From Terrisporobacter othiniensis (GTDB taxonomy: Bacteria > Bacillota > Clostridia > Peptostreptococcales > Peptostreptococcaceae): a stretch of 16,251 bases of DNA. The translations under genes and the position numbers were made by a program. The stretch spans positions 1 through 16,251 of the forward strand of contig NZ_JWHR01000010.1 of NCBI RefSeq assembly GCF_000808015.1, written 5' to 3'. Each line of letters opens with the position of its first letter. Within the stretch, counting starts at the first letter, position 1. Below the pieces are notes generated by a model. It saw only the letters and a list, made by a program, of their open reading frames with translations. It was not told the DNA's origin and ran no database searches. This document shows, piece after piece, positions 6,769-14,800 of this stretch.

Positions 6769-8631
6769 ATGAGTAAAAAGATATTAGCAGTTACAGGTTG
6801 TCCAACAGGAATTGCACATACTTTTATGGCTGAAAAAGCCTTAAAAGTTGCAGCTAAAGAATTGGGTTGTGAAATAAAAGTAGAAACAAATGGAGCAATA
6901 GGTGTGGAAAATGCTCTGACAGCAAGAGAAATAGAACAAGCAGATGCCATAATAGTAGCTTGTGACAAAAACGTTGATATGGATAGATTCAACGGAAAGC
7001 CAGTTATTGAAGTTTCTGTAAGTGATGGAATAAACAAAGCTGAAGAATTAATACAAAGATGTTTAGATAATAAAGCACCTATAAGAAAAGGTAATGCTAG
7101 AAGAAGTAATGAAACTGAGGAAAAGGTTTCTATTGGGCGTCAAATATACAAACATTTAATGAATGGTGTATCTCACATGCTTCCTTTGGTTGTAGCAGGT
7201 GGTGTACTTACGGCAATATCATTCTTATGGGGGATATTCTCATTTGATCCAACTCATGAATCATATAATGTAATAGCAGCAACAATAAAATCTATTGGTG
7301 GATTCTCCATGGGTCTTATGGTTCCAGTTCTTACAGCTTTCATAGCTCAATCAATAGCAGGAAGACCAGGGATGCTGGCAGGTTTTGTGGCAGGTATGAT
7401 GGCAAATGATAATGGTTCAGGATTTATCGGTGGTATAATCGGTGGTTTCTTCGCAGGTTATTTCACATTATTAATAGTTAATAGTTTAAGAAAACTTCCA
7501 AGACAACTAGAAGGTTTAAAATCAATATTTATAGTTCCTATAATAACAGTATTTGCATCAGGACTTTTAATGGTCGCTTTAGGTGGACCTTGTTCAGCGC
7601 TTAATGAAAGTATGATGAACTTCTTAGCAGGAATGCAAGAATCAAGCCCAATAGTACTTGGATTAGTAATAGGATGTATGTCAGCATTTGATATGGGTGG
7701 ACCAGTAAACAAAGCAGCTTATGTTACAGGGACTATGTTATTAGCTCAAGGTAACTACTTATTTATGGCAGGTGTTTCAGCAGCTTGTATAACTCCACCA
7801 CTTGTAATAGCTCTTGCAGCAACATTTAAAAAAGATAGATTTACAGAAGATGATCGTACAGCAGGTTTATTAAACTATGTACTTGGATTTACTCATATAA
7901 CAGAAGGTGCAATACCATTTGCAGCTAAAAATCCATTAAAAGTTATACCAGTATTAATGATAGGTTCATCAGTATCAGCAATATTAACTTACATGATGAA
8001 AATAGAAGTTCCAGCTCCTCATGGTGGGTTCTTAATCTTAGGATTAGTAAATAAACCAATGATGTGGGTAGCTTGTATATTAGCAGGTTCTGCAGTAGGT
8101 GCGCTACTTTATGTATTAGTAACACCAAAAGTAGAAGTTAAAGAAGAAAATAAAATAAAAGAAGTAGTTTCTGCTCAAGGATTAGATACAGTAGTAGCAT
8201 CTTTATATAGTGAAAACACTGTAGCTTTAGAATTAAAAGGTAGTACAAAAGAAGAAGTTTTAAAAGAAATGACTGACTTATTATACAAAGATGGTGTTTT
8301 AACTAATAAAGAAGAATTTTTAGCAGAAATAAATAAAAGAGAAGAAAGTGGATCAACTGGATTTGGAAATGGTGTGGCAATACCTCATGCTAAAACTAAG
8401 TCAGTAGTAAAACCAAGGGTTGCTGTAGGTATATCTAAAAAAGGTTTTGAATTTGATTCAGCAGATGGAAAACCAGTTCACTTAATATTTATGATAGCAG
8501 CAGGAGAAGGAGATAACGACTTACATTTAAGAACTTTATCTTCACTAGCTCAAAACTTAATGGAAAAAGAATATGTTGACCAAATATTAGCAAGTAAAAA
8601 TGAAAAAGAAATAGTTGGTTTATTGGGATAA
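6769..8631 (+). CDS. Fructose-family PTS permease, fused EIIB-EIIC-EIIA
   Basis: This 620-residue membrane protein imports a sugar while phosphorylating it from HPr. EIIB is N-terminal with phospho-Cys11 in TGCPTGIAHTFMAEKAL, the fructose-subfamily signature. A linker leads to EIIC (about residues 125-465), a hydrophobic channel domain with GGxxG-rich segments (GMLAGFVAGMMA, FDMGGPVNKAAY, GFTHITEGAIPFA). EIIA is C-terminal (about 475-620) with the phospho-acceptor His540 in GVAIPHAKTKSV. All three parts look intact. The order B-C-A differs from the A-B-C order of Bacillus subtilis FruA. It lies 3 nt after the kinase and 12 nt before the aldolase, so the three are one operon. The product is expected to be a ketohexose 1-phosphate; fructose or tagatose is plausible. 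Confidence 0.94.
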   Translation: MSKKILAVTGCPTGIAHTFMAEKALKVAAKELGCEIKVETNGAIGVENALTAREIEQADAIIVACDKNVDMDRFNGKPVIEVSVSDGINKAEELIQRCLDNKAPIRKGNARRSNETEEKVSIGRQIYKHLMNGVSHMLPLVVAGGVLTAISFLWGIFSFDPTHESYNVIAATIKSIGGFSMGLMVPVLTAFIAQSIAGRPGMLAGFVAGMMANDNGSGFIGGIIGGFFAGYFTLLIVNSLRKLPRQLEGLKSIFIVPIITVFASGLLMVALGGPCSALNESMMNFLAGMQESSPIVLGLVIGCMSAFDMGGPVNKAAYVTGTMLLAQGNYLFMAGVSAACITPPLVIALAATFKKDRFTEDDRTAGLLNYVLGFTHITEGAIPFAAKNPLKVIPVLMIGSSVSAILTYMMKIEVPAPHGGFLILGLVNKPMMWVACILAGSAVGALLYVLVTPKVEVKEENKIKEVVSAQGLDTVVASLYSENTVALELKGSTKEEVLKEMTDLLYKDGVLTNKEEFLAEINKREESGSTGFGNGVAIPHAKTKSVVKPRVAVGISKKGFEFDSADGKPVHLIFMIAAGEGDNDLHLRTLSSLAQNLMEKEYVDQILASKNEKEIVGLLG

Positions 8632-8643
8632 AGGAGAGAAAAA

Positions 8644-9495
8644 ATGGCTTTAGTTACGACAAAAGAAATGTTATTAGATGCTCAAAAAAATGGATATGCA
8701 GTAGGAGCATTTAATGTGGAAAATATGGAAATGGTAATGGCAGTTGTAAGTGCAGCGCAGGAGTTAAAGTCTCCAGTAATAATGCAAACAACACCTTCAA
8801 CAGTAAAATATGCAGATTTTGACTACTTTTATGCAAATGTAAAAGTAGCAGCTGAGAAAGCTACTGTTCCAGTGGCAATACACTTAGACCATGGAAATAG
8901 CTTTGAATTAGCAATGAAGGCTTACAGAACTGGTTATACATCAATAATGATAGATGGTTCTCATGGAAGTTTTGAAGACAATATAGCTTTGACAAAATCT
9001 GTAGTAGAAGTTTGTAAAAGTGGAAATGTTCCAGTAGAAGCAGAGCTTGGAAAAGTTGGTGGAAAAGAAGATGATTTAGATGGAGGAGAAGGTGGATACA
9101 CTGATCCTTTAGAGGCTAAAGAGTTTGTTGAAAAAACTAATGTTGATTCATTAGCAGTTTCAATAGGTACTGCTCATGGAGTTTACAAAGGAGAACCTAA
9201 GCTAGATTTAGATAGATTATCACAAATAAAAGAAGTTGTAGATATTCCGCTAGTGCTTCATGGAACATCTGGTGTGCCTGATGAAGTAGTTACAGAATGT
9301 GTAAATAGAGGAATATGTAAAGTAAACTATGCAACAGATTTAAGAATAGCTTTTACAAAAGGAGTTAAAAAAGTATTAGATGCAAACCCTGATACAATAG
9401 ATCCTAAAAAATACAACTCTCAAGGTAGAGAAGAAGTAAAAGAATATGTTAAATCAAAAATAATAGTTGTAAAAAGTGCAGGACAAGCTAATTAA
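8644..9495 (+). CDS. Class II ketohexose-bisphosphate aldolase, GatY/KbaY-like (tagatose-1,6-bisphosphate or fructose-1,6-bisphosphate)
   Basis: This is a zinc-dependent aldolase that splits a ketohexose 1,6-bisphosphate into dihydroxyacetone phosphate and glyceraldehyde 3-phosphate. Active-site residues are in place: Asp82 and zinc ligand His83 in HLDHG, zinc ligands His178 (GTAHG) and His206 (LHGTSG), EAELG (132-136), and phosphate-binding segments around 207-210 and NYATDLR. The 283-residue length and the segments STK/TTKEML, NGYAVGAFN, VEAELGKVGGKEDD and DSLAVSIGTAHG are strongly similar to E. coli GatY as I recall it, more so than to the longer FbaA type. It is the last gene of the sugar operon, with AGGAG 6-8 nt before ATG 8644 and a strong terminator after it. 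Substrate choice between tagatose and fructose bisphosphate is inferred from similarity and context. Confidence 0.92.
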   Translation: MALVTTKEMLLDAQKNGYAVGAFNVENMEMVMAVVSAAQELKSPVIMQTTPSTVKYADFDYFYANVKVAAEKATVPVAIHLDHGNSFELAMKAYRTGYTSIMIDGSHGSFEDNIALTKSVVEVCKSGNVPVEAELGKVGGKEDDLDGGEGGYTDPLEAKEFVEKTNVDSLAVSIGTAHGVYKGEPKLDLDRLSQIKEVVDIPLVLHGTSGVPDEVVTECVNRGICKVNYATDLRIAFTKGVKKVLDANPDTIDPKKYNSQGREEVKEYVKSKIIVVKSAGQAN

Positions 9496-9518
9496 TAATA
9501 CCTAAATCCATATAGAAG

Positions 9519-9563
9519 CTGGTATAAATGAGAGGAATAATACCTTATTTATACCAGTTTTTT
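9519..9563 (+). terminator. Rho-independent terminator after the sugar operon
   Basis: CTGGTATAAAT (9519-9529) pairs perfectly with ATTTATACCAG (9547-9557); an inner AGG/CCT pair shortens the loop. Six T follow (9558-9563). Confidence 0.92.
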
Positions 9564-9615
9564 AATTGTAAGGAACTTATATATAAATATAATATTCCAA
9601 CTATTTTGGATGTAA

Positions 9616-9644
9616 TTGTAAAAAAAATTTTTTAAGTATATAAT
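9616..9644 (+). promoter_or_regulatory. Sigma-A promoter of the hydrogenase gene
   Basis: TTGTAA (9616-9621), a 17-nt spacer made mostly of an A8-T6 tract, and a perfect TATAAT (9639-9644). Transcription from about 9651 leaves a ~43-nt leader before ATG 9694. The TTGTAAA...TTTTTTAA spacer is loosely dyadic and could be an operator, but does not clearly match the Rex site TTGTTAA-N4-TTAACAA. Confidence 0.75.
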
Positions 9645-9693
9645 GTGGGAAAGTAGCATAATTTAAGCATAAGTGTAAAAAGGAGTGGATTAT

Positions 9694-11664
9694 ATGACAA
9701 ATACTAAGCCAACTATGTTACATAGTAATAGAGGGTCTGTTTTTTCTGTATTTAGTGAAGAAGAATTAAAAAATATGACTGACAGCAGTGAAAGAAAAGT
9801 GGCTATATGTGGGAGAGTAAACAACAGTGGAATAGTTGATGTTCCTAAAGGTGCTACACTTGCAGATATTATTGAGTTAGCTGGGGGTATACTAGACAAA
9901 AAAGCTTTCAAAGGAGCTCACGTTGGAGTTCCACCTTATGGAAGATTTTTATCTAAAGAAGACCTAGATAAAGAGTTAGACTTTGAATTATTTGATAACT
10001 ATATTAGAGCAATAAATGTATTATCAGAAGAAGATTGTATAGTTCAATATTCTAAGTTCTATATAGACTCAGTAATAGGACTGATGCAGAATGGAAAGTC
10101 TTTAGAAAATTATGCTAAAGTAAAAGAACCAATAAAGAGAATTTGGAAAATACTGGATAGAATAAGTAAGGGCAAATCAAATATGAGGGATGTTTACTTA
10201 CTTAGAACTTTAGCAGAACAAATAAAAGAAGATTTAAATCAAGAACATAGTATCATGGAAGAAATTCTGATAAACTTTTATGATGAAATTAGTGAACATA
10301 TAGAAGAGAACAAATGTTATACGATGCAATGTAATAACTTGATTAAACTTACTATAACAACAAAATGTATAGGATGTGGAGCTTGTGCTAGAGTTTGTCC
10401 AGTAAGTTGTATATCTGGAGAACGTAAAAAACGACATTATATTGATTATACTAGATGTACTCATTGTGGTAGATGTATATCTGCTTGTCCAGTGGACGCT
10501 ATAACAGCAGGAGATAATACTTTGAAATTTATAAGAGATTTGTCTACTCCAAATAAACTGGTAATAACACAAATGGCACCTGCTGTTAGAGTTACAATAG
10601 GAGAAGCTTTCGGATTTGGTCCTGGAGACAATGTGGAGAAAAAACTTGCAGCAGGGCTTAGAAAATTAGGTGTAGACTATGTATTTGATACAACTTGGGC
10701 TGCTGACTTAACAATAATGGAAGAAGCAGCTGAGTTACAAGATAGATTAGAGCGATATTTTGCAGGTGATAAAAGTGTAAAATTACCAATGCTAACATCA
10801 TGTTGTCCAGCGTGGGTTAAATTTATAGAACAAAATTATGGAGATATGCTAGATGTACCATCCACTGCCAAATCACCTATGCAAATGTTCGCAACAGTAG
10901 CAAAAGATATTTGGGCAAAAGAAAAAGGATACAAAAGAGATGAAGTAACCTCTGTGGCTATAATGCCTTGCATTGCAAAAAAATATGAAGCCTCAAGACC
11001 AGAGTTTTCGAGAGGTCTTAACTATGATGTAGACTACGTTATAACTACTAGAGAATTAATAAAAATCTTCCAAGATTCAGGAATTGATTTAAAAGAACTT
11101 GAGGATGAAGAAATAGATCAAATACTTGGAGAATATACAGGTGGAGGAATTATATTTGGTAGAACTGGTGGTGTTATTGAATCAGCTCTTAGAACTGCCT
11201 TAGAAAACATGACAGGTAATAGACTTGATAAGATAGAGTTCGAATCTCTTAGAGGATGGGATGGCTTTAGATCTTGTGAAGTAAATGTTGGAGATTTGAA
11301 ACTAAAAATAGGTGTTACTCATGGATTAGAAGAAGCAGGAAAAATGCTTGATAAGATAAGAAGTGGAGAAGAATTTTATCATGCTATAGAAATTATGGCT
11401 TGTCCAGGTGGATGTATAGGTGGCGGTGGTCAACCTAAGGTTAGAAAAAATAAGGATGAAGTTATAAAAAATAGAGGGGAAGGACTGAATAGTATAGATA
11501 GAAGTAAAGAGTTAAGGGTTTCAAAAGAAAATCCAGCAGTACAGGCTATTTATGATAAATATTTAGACCACCCACTAAGTCATAAGGCTCATGAATTACT
11601 TCATACTAGATATTTTGTAAGACCTAAGTCAGATTTTAATATTAATAAGAATAATGAAATGTAA
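9694..11664 (+). CDS. [FeFe]-hydrogenase with 2[4Fe-4S] ferredoxin domain and degenerate NuoF-like N-terminus
   Basis: This cytoplasmic enzyme reduces protons to H2, usually with electrons from ferredoxin or NADH. From ATG 9694 (656 residues): an SLBB-like segment (about 36-85, VPKGATLADIIELAGG); a helical region (about 105-215) like the C-terminal Fe-S domain of NuoF/HydB but without its cysteines; two [4Fe-4S] motifs CIGCGACARVCP (225-236) and CTHCGRCISACP (255-266); and the H-cluster motifs TSCCPAW (ligand Cys371, proton-transfer Cys370), MPCIAKKYE (Cys426) and EIMACPGGCIGGGGQP (Cys570, Cys574). The small-subunit-like tail ends in HELLHTRYFVR. All catalytic residues are present. GTG 9685 is in frame but lies within the ribosome binding site AAAAAGGAG, so ATG 9694 is the real start. 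It is monocistronic; no diaphorase or maturase genes adjoin. Confidence 0.96.
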   Translation: MTNTKPTMLHSNRGSVFSVFSEEELKNMTDSSERKVAICGRVNNSGIVDVPKGATLADIIELAGGILDKKAFKGAHVGVPPYGRFLSKEDLDKELDFELFDNYIRAINVLSEEDCIVQYSKFYIDSVIGLMQNGKSLENYAKVKEPIKRIWKILDRISKGKSNMRDVYLLRTLAEQIKEDLNQEHSIMEEILINFYDEISEHIEENKCYTMQCNNLIKLTITTKCIGCGACARVCPVSCISGERKKRHYIDYTRCTHCGRCISACPVDAITAGDNTLKFIRDLSTPNKLVITQMAPAVRVTIGEAFGFGPGDNVEKKLAAGLRKLGVDYVFDTTWAADLTIMEEAAELQDRLERYFAGDKSVKLPMLTSCCPAWVKFIEQNYGDMLDVPSTAKSPMQMFATVAKDIWAKEKGYKRDEVTSVAIMPCIAKKYEASRPEFSRGLNYDVDYVITTRELIKIFQDSGIDLKELEDEEIDQILGEYTGGGIIFGRTGGVIESALRTALENMTGNRLDKIEFESLRGWDGFRSCEVNVGDLKLKIGVTHGLEEAGKMLDKIRSGEEFYHAIEIMACPGGCIGGGGQPKVRKNKDEVIKNRGEGLNSIDRSKELRVSKENPAVQAIYDKYLDHPLSHKAHELLHTRYFVRPKSDFNINKNNEM

Positions 11665-11711
11665 AATTTTTATATGATTTGATTATTAAAAATAAATAAA
11701 TAATAAAAAGT

Positions 11712-11747
11712 AGTACATCTATAAATTTTAAATAGATGTACTTTTTT
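11712..11747 (+). terminator. Rho-independent terminator after the hydrogenase gene
   Basis: AGTACATCTAT (11712-11722) pairs exactly with ATAGATGTACT (11732-11742) around a 9-nt loop, followed by six T (11742-11747). Confidence 0.9.
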
Positions 11748-11842
11748 ATTGGAAATACAATTAACTTTAGATGTAGTAATGTAGAAGTAGTACTACCATA
11801 GTAGTGCTAAAAAAGTATACTGAATAGACATGAGAATACAAT

Positions 11843-11872
11843 TACAATTAAATTGTAACAAAATAGTTACAA
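11843..11872 (+). promoter_or_regulatory. Overlapping inverted repeats upstream of the surface protein gene (candidate operator, MarR/OhrR-like)
   Basis: TACAATT-A-AATTGTA (11843-11857) is a perfect dyad of the kind bound by OhrR/MarR-family repressors. Its right half overlaps a second perfect dyad, TTGTAAC-N6-GTTACAA (11853-11872). Further half-sites, TACAATT at 11837-11843 and AATTGTTA at 11877-11884, flank these. The cluster ends about 26 nt before the start codon, where a repressor could block transcription. No strong -35/-10 pair could be assigned nearby; the best are TATACT at 11816-11821 and TACAAT at 11837-11842. No OhrR gene is in the window. Confidence 0.5.
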
Positions 11873-11898
11873 AATAAATTGTTAGAAGGGGAGAAGAG

Positions 11899-14800
11899 AT
11901 GAAGAGTGTATTGAAAAGGTTTATATCAGTATTTACAGCATTAATACTTACTACTTCAGCATTTTTTGTAAAAGTTCCAAATGTTTATGCAGATGAAAAG
12001 AAACCTATAGGACATGTTACGGTTAGTATGGAAAAATTCACTTTAGGACTTGGTTATATTATTGAGCCGGTCTTAGTACCTATATATGAAGGTGATACAG
12101 GTTCTAAGGTAATAACAAAATTGCTTGATGAAAAATTAGGCAAAGGTAGTTATGAAAATACAGGTAGCGTAGATGATGACTCGGGTATAATAGGACAATC
12201 ATTCTATTTAGCAAGTGTAAAAGATAATGATCATAGAGAGGCTAAAATACCAGAATATATTCTTAAGGAATGTGATGAACCATATGGAAGAGATAGAGAT
12301 GACTGGCTAGGTGAGTTTGATTATACTTTTATGTCAGGATGGATGTATGCAGTAAATAATTGGTTTCCTAATTATGGTGCAGGTCAATATGAGCTAAAAG
12401 ACGGAGACGTAATGAGATGGCAATATACAGTGTGGGGATATGGCAGTGATTTAGGTTCAACATTTATGGGTGGTGGAGATGCACTAGTAAATCCACCAGT
12501 GAAGGATGATTTAACTACAGCTATAGCAACAGTGAATAGCAATGCTGATAAAGAAAAATTACTTCAAAATAAAGAGGTAAAAGAAGCTTATGATGAAGCT
12601 ATGAAAGTAGCTCAAGATATGGAAACTACAGAAGCAAAAGTAAAATCTGTAACTAAAAATTTACAAGCGAGCATAAAAAATTATGAAAAAGGTAAAATAA
12701 AGCAAACTGTTTCTAAAGCAATAAAAGAAACTGGATCTTATATGTTAAAAACTGTACCAGAAGCAGGATTTGGAACGTTTTCTGGTGAATGGACAGTACT
12801 AGGTTTAGCAAGAGGTGGAATAGAAGTACCAGAAAAATATTACAAAACATACGAAGATAATGTCGTTGAGTATGTAAAAAGTAAAAATGGAAAACTTCAT
12901 GCAGCTAAATACACAGAATACTCTAGGCTTATTTTAGGGTTCTCTTCAATAGGTTTAGATGCTACTGATGTTGGTGGATATAGTATGGTAGCACCACTTG
13001 CAGACCTCAATGGAGTTAAAAGGCAAGGTATAAATGGACCAATATTTGCACTTATAGCATTAGATACTAGGGGATATGATATACCAAAAGCGGCAGAAGG
13101 AAAAACTCAAACTACTAGAGAAATGTTAATAGATTATATATTAAATCTAGAAATTACTCAAACCTCAGGAGAACTAGGTGGCTGGGCGTTAACAGGTAAA
13201 GTGCCAGATCCGGATATAACTGCTATGGCTATTCAATCTTTAGCTCCTTATTACAATACTAATGAAAAAGTAAAAGCTGCAGTAGATAGAGGATTAACTC
13301 AACTTTCAAGATTACAATTAGATAACGGAGCTTATAATAGCTGGGGAACAATGAATAGTGAATCTACAGCACAAGTTATAGTAGCACTTACTGCTTTAGG
13401 AATAGATCCATTAGAAGATGAAAGATTTATAAAAGTAAATAGTGAGACAGGAAAAGAAAGTAATTTATTAACAGGATTAATGCAATTCTATAGTGAAGGC
13501 GGTGGTTTTAAACACGTACTAAATATGGATACAGATGCTATGGCTACAGATCAAGGAATGTATGCTTTAGTTGCTTATCAAAGATTCTTAGATGGTAAAT
13601 CTTCACTTTATGATATGCAAGATCAAATTAACTATACATTAGATGATGTAGAGTTATATGATGATGAAACTAAACAATTAGAAGTTAAAGGTGCACCAGG
13701 TTGTGAATTAGGTAAAGTAACTTGGTCAGTAGAAGATAAAGCAGTAGCTACTATATCAGAAGATGGAATGTTAACAGCTAAAAAAGTAGGAACTACAAAG
13801 GTGAACGCCAAAATAGGAAGTAAAACAGTAACAGCAACACTAACTGTAAAGAAAAATCCTGCTAAAATAGTAATGGAAAAAATAGATGCTTTAGGCGAAA
13901 TTACTTTAGCAAAAGAAGAACAAGTAAAAGAAGCTAGAAAAGCTTATGAAGACTTAGGTGATGAATTTAAACAAAAAGTTACTAACCTAAATATATTAAT
14001 AGATGCTGAAAAAACAATAGCAGCAATTAAAGAAGAAAATCAAAAAGTTGTAGATGAATTTGTTTCAAAGGTTAATGAAATTGATTTATCTGGTGGTTTT
14101 TCACAAGAAGCTAGAGGATATGTTCTAGGATTAAAAGAATCATATGACAACTTTGATTCTTACCAAAAAGCATTAGTGCCACAAGCTACATTAGACAAAT
14201 TAACTAATAGTTTAAGCGAAATTGATAAGTTAGAAGTTGAAAATTTATTAGCTATATTAGATAGCATCCCAAGTCCTGCAACTGAAGATGATTTAGATAA
14301 AGTAACAGCATTTTTAGCAGCTTATGATGCTATGAGTGATTCTCAAAAATCTAAAGAAGAAGTTAAAAGTGCTAAAGCTGAGATAGATAAAATATTATTA
14401 GAAATAGATGAAGAAAAAGCTTATGAACAAATGGCAAAAGAACTTGCACAAGACGTGAAAAAACTAGAAACACCAATAGATAGAGAAAAATTAGAAACTG
14501 CTAAATCTTTAGTTAAAAGACATAAAGAGTTAAATGATAGAGCTAAATTCTATTTTAGTGAAGATAAAGAAGCAGTAGCGAATTTAAATAAAATCAAAGC
14601 AAACATAGAACAAATAGCTACAGCAGATGAATTTGATAATTCTATAAGAGATTATGTAATAGAAAATATCAATAACAAAGAAAAACTAGAAGCTGCTAAA
14701 GCTAAATTAGATAAATATAACAAATTAAGTGATGAAGTGAAATTATATGTAACAGAAAAAGAAAAAGTTGAATCATTAAAAAATGCCATATCTAAAGCAG

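Noticed and set aside
6546..7037. 163-codon minus-strand frame across the kinase/PTS junction, and similar long minus-strand frames in other genes
   Set aside because: They are antisense shadows of well-supported genes, rich in Ser/Leu/Phe from reversed A/T-rich codons, with no ribosome binding sites.
9685..9693. GTG 9685 as hydrogenase start (three more residues)
   Set aside because: It lies inside the AAAAAGGAG ribosome binding site; ATG 9694 has correct spacing.
11787..11812. Hairpin AGTAGTACTA...TAGTAGTGCT as a terminator
   Set aside because: It has a mismatch and a G-U pair and is followed by A-runs rather than T-runs; the hydrogenase terminator upstream is already strong.
11748..11898. 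Cobalamin riboswitch before the transcobalamin-like surface protein
   Set aside because: The gap is only ~150 nt and shows no B12-box-like sequence or multi-stem aptamer layout.
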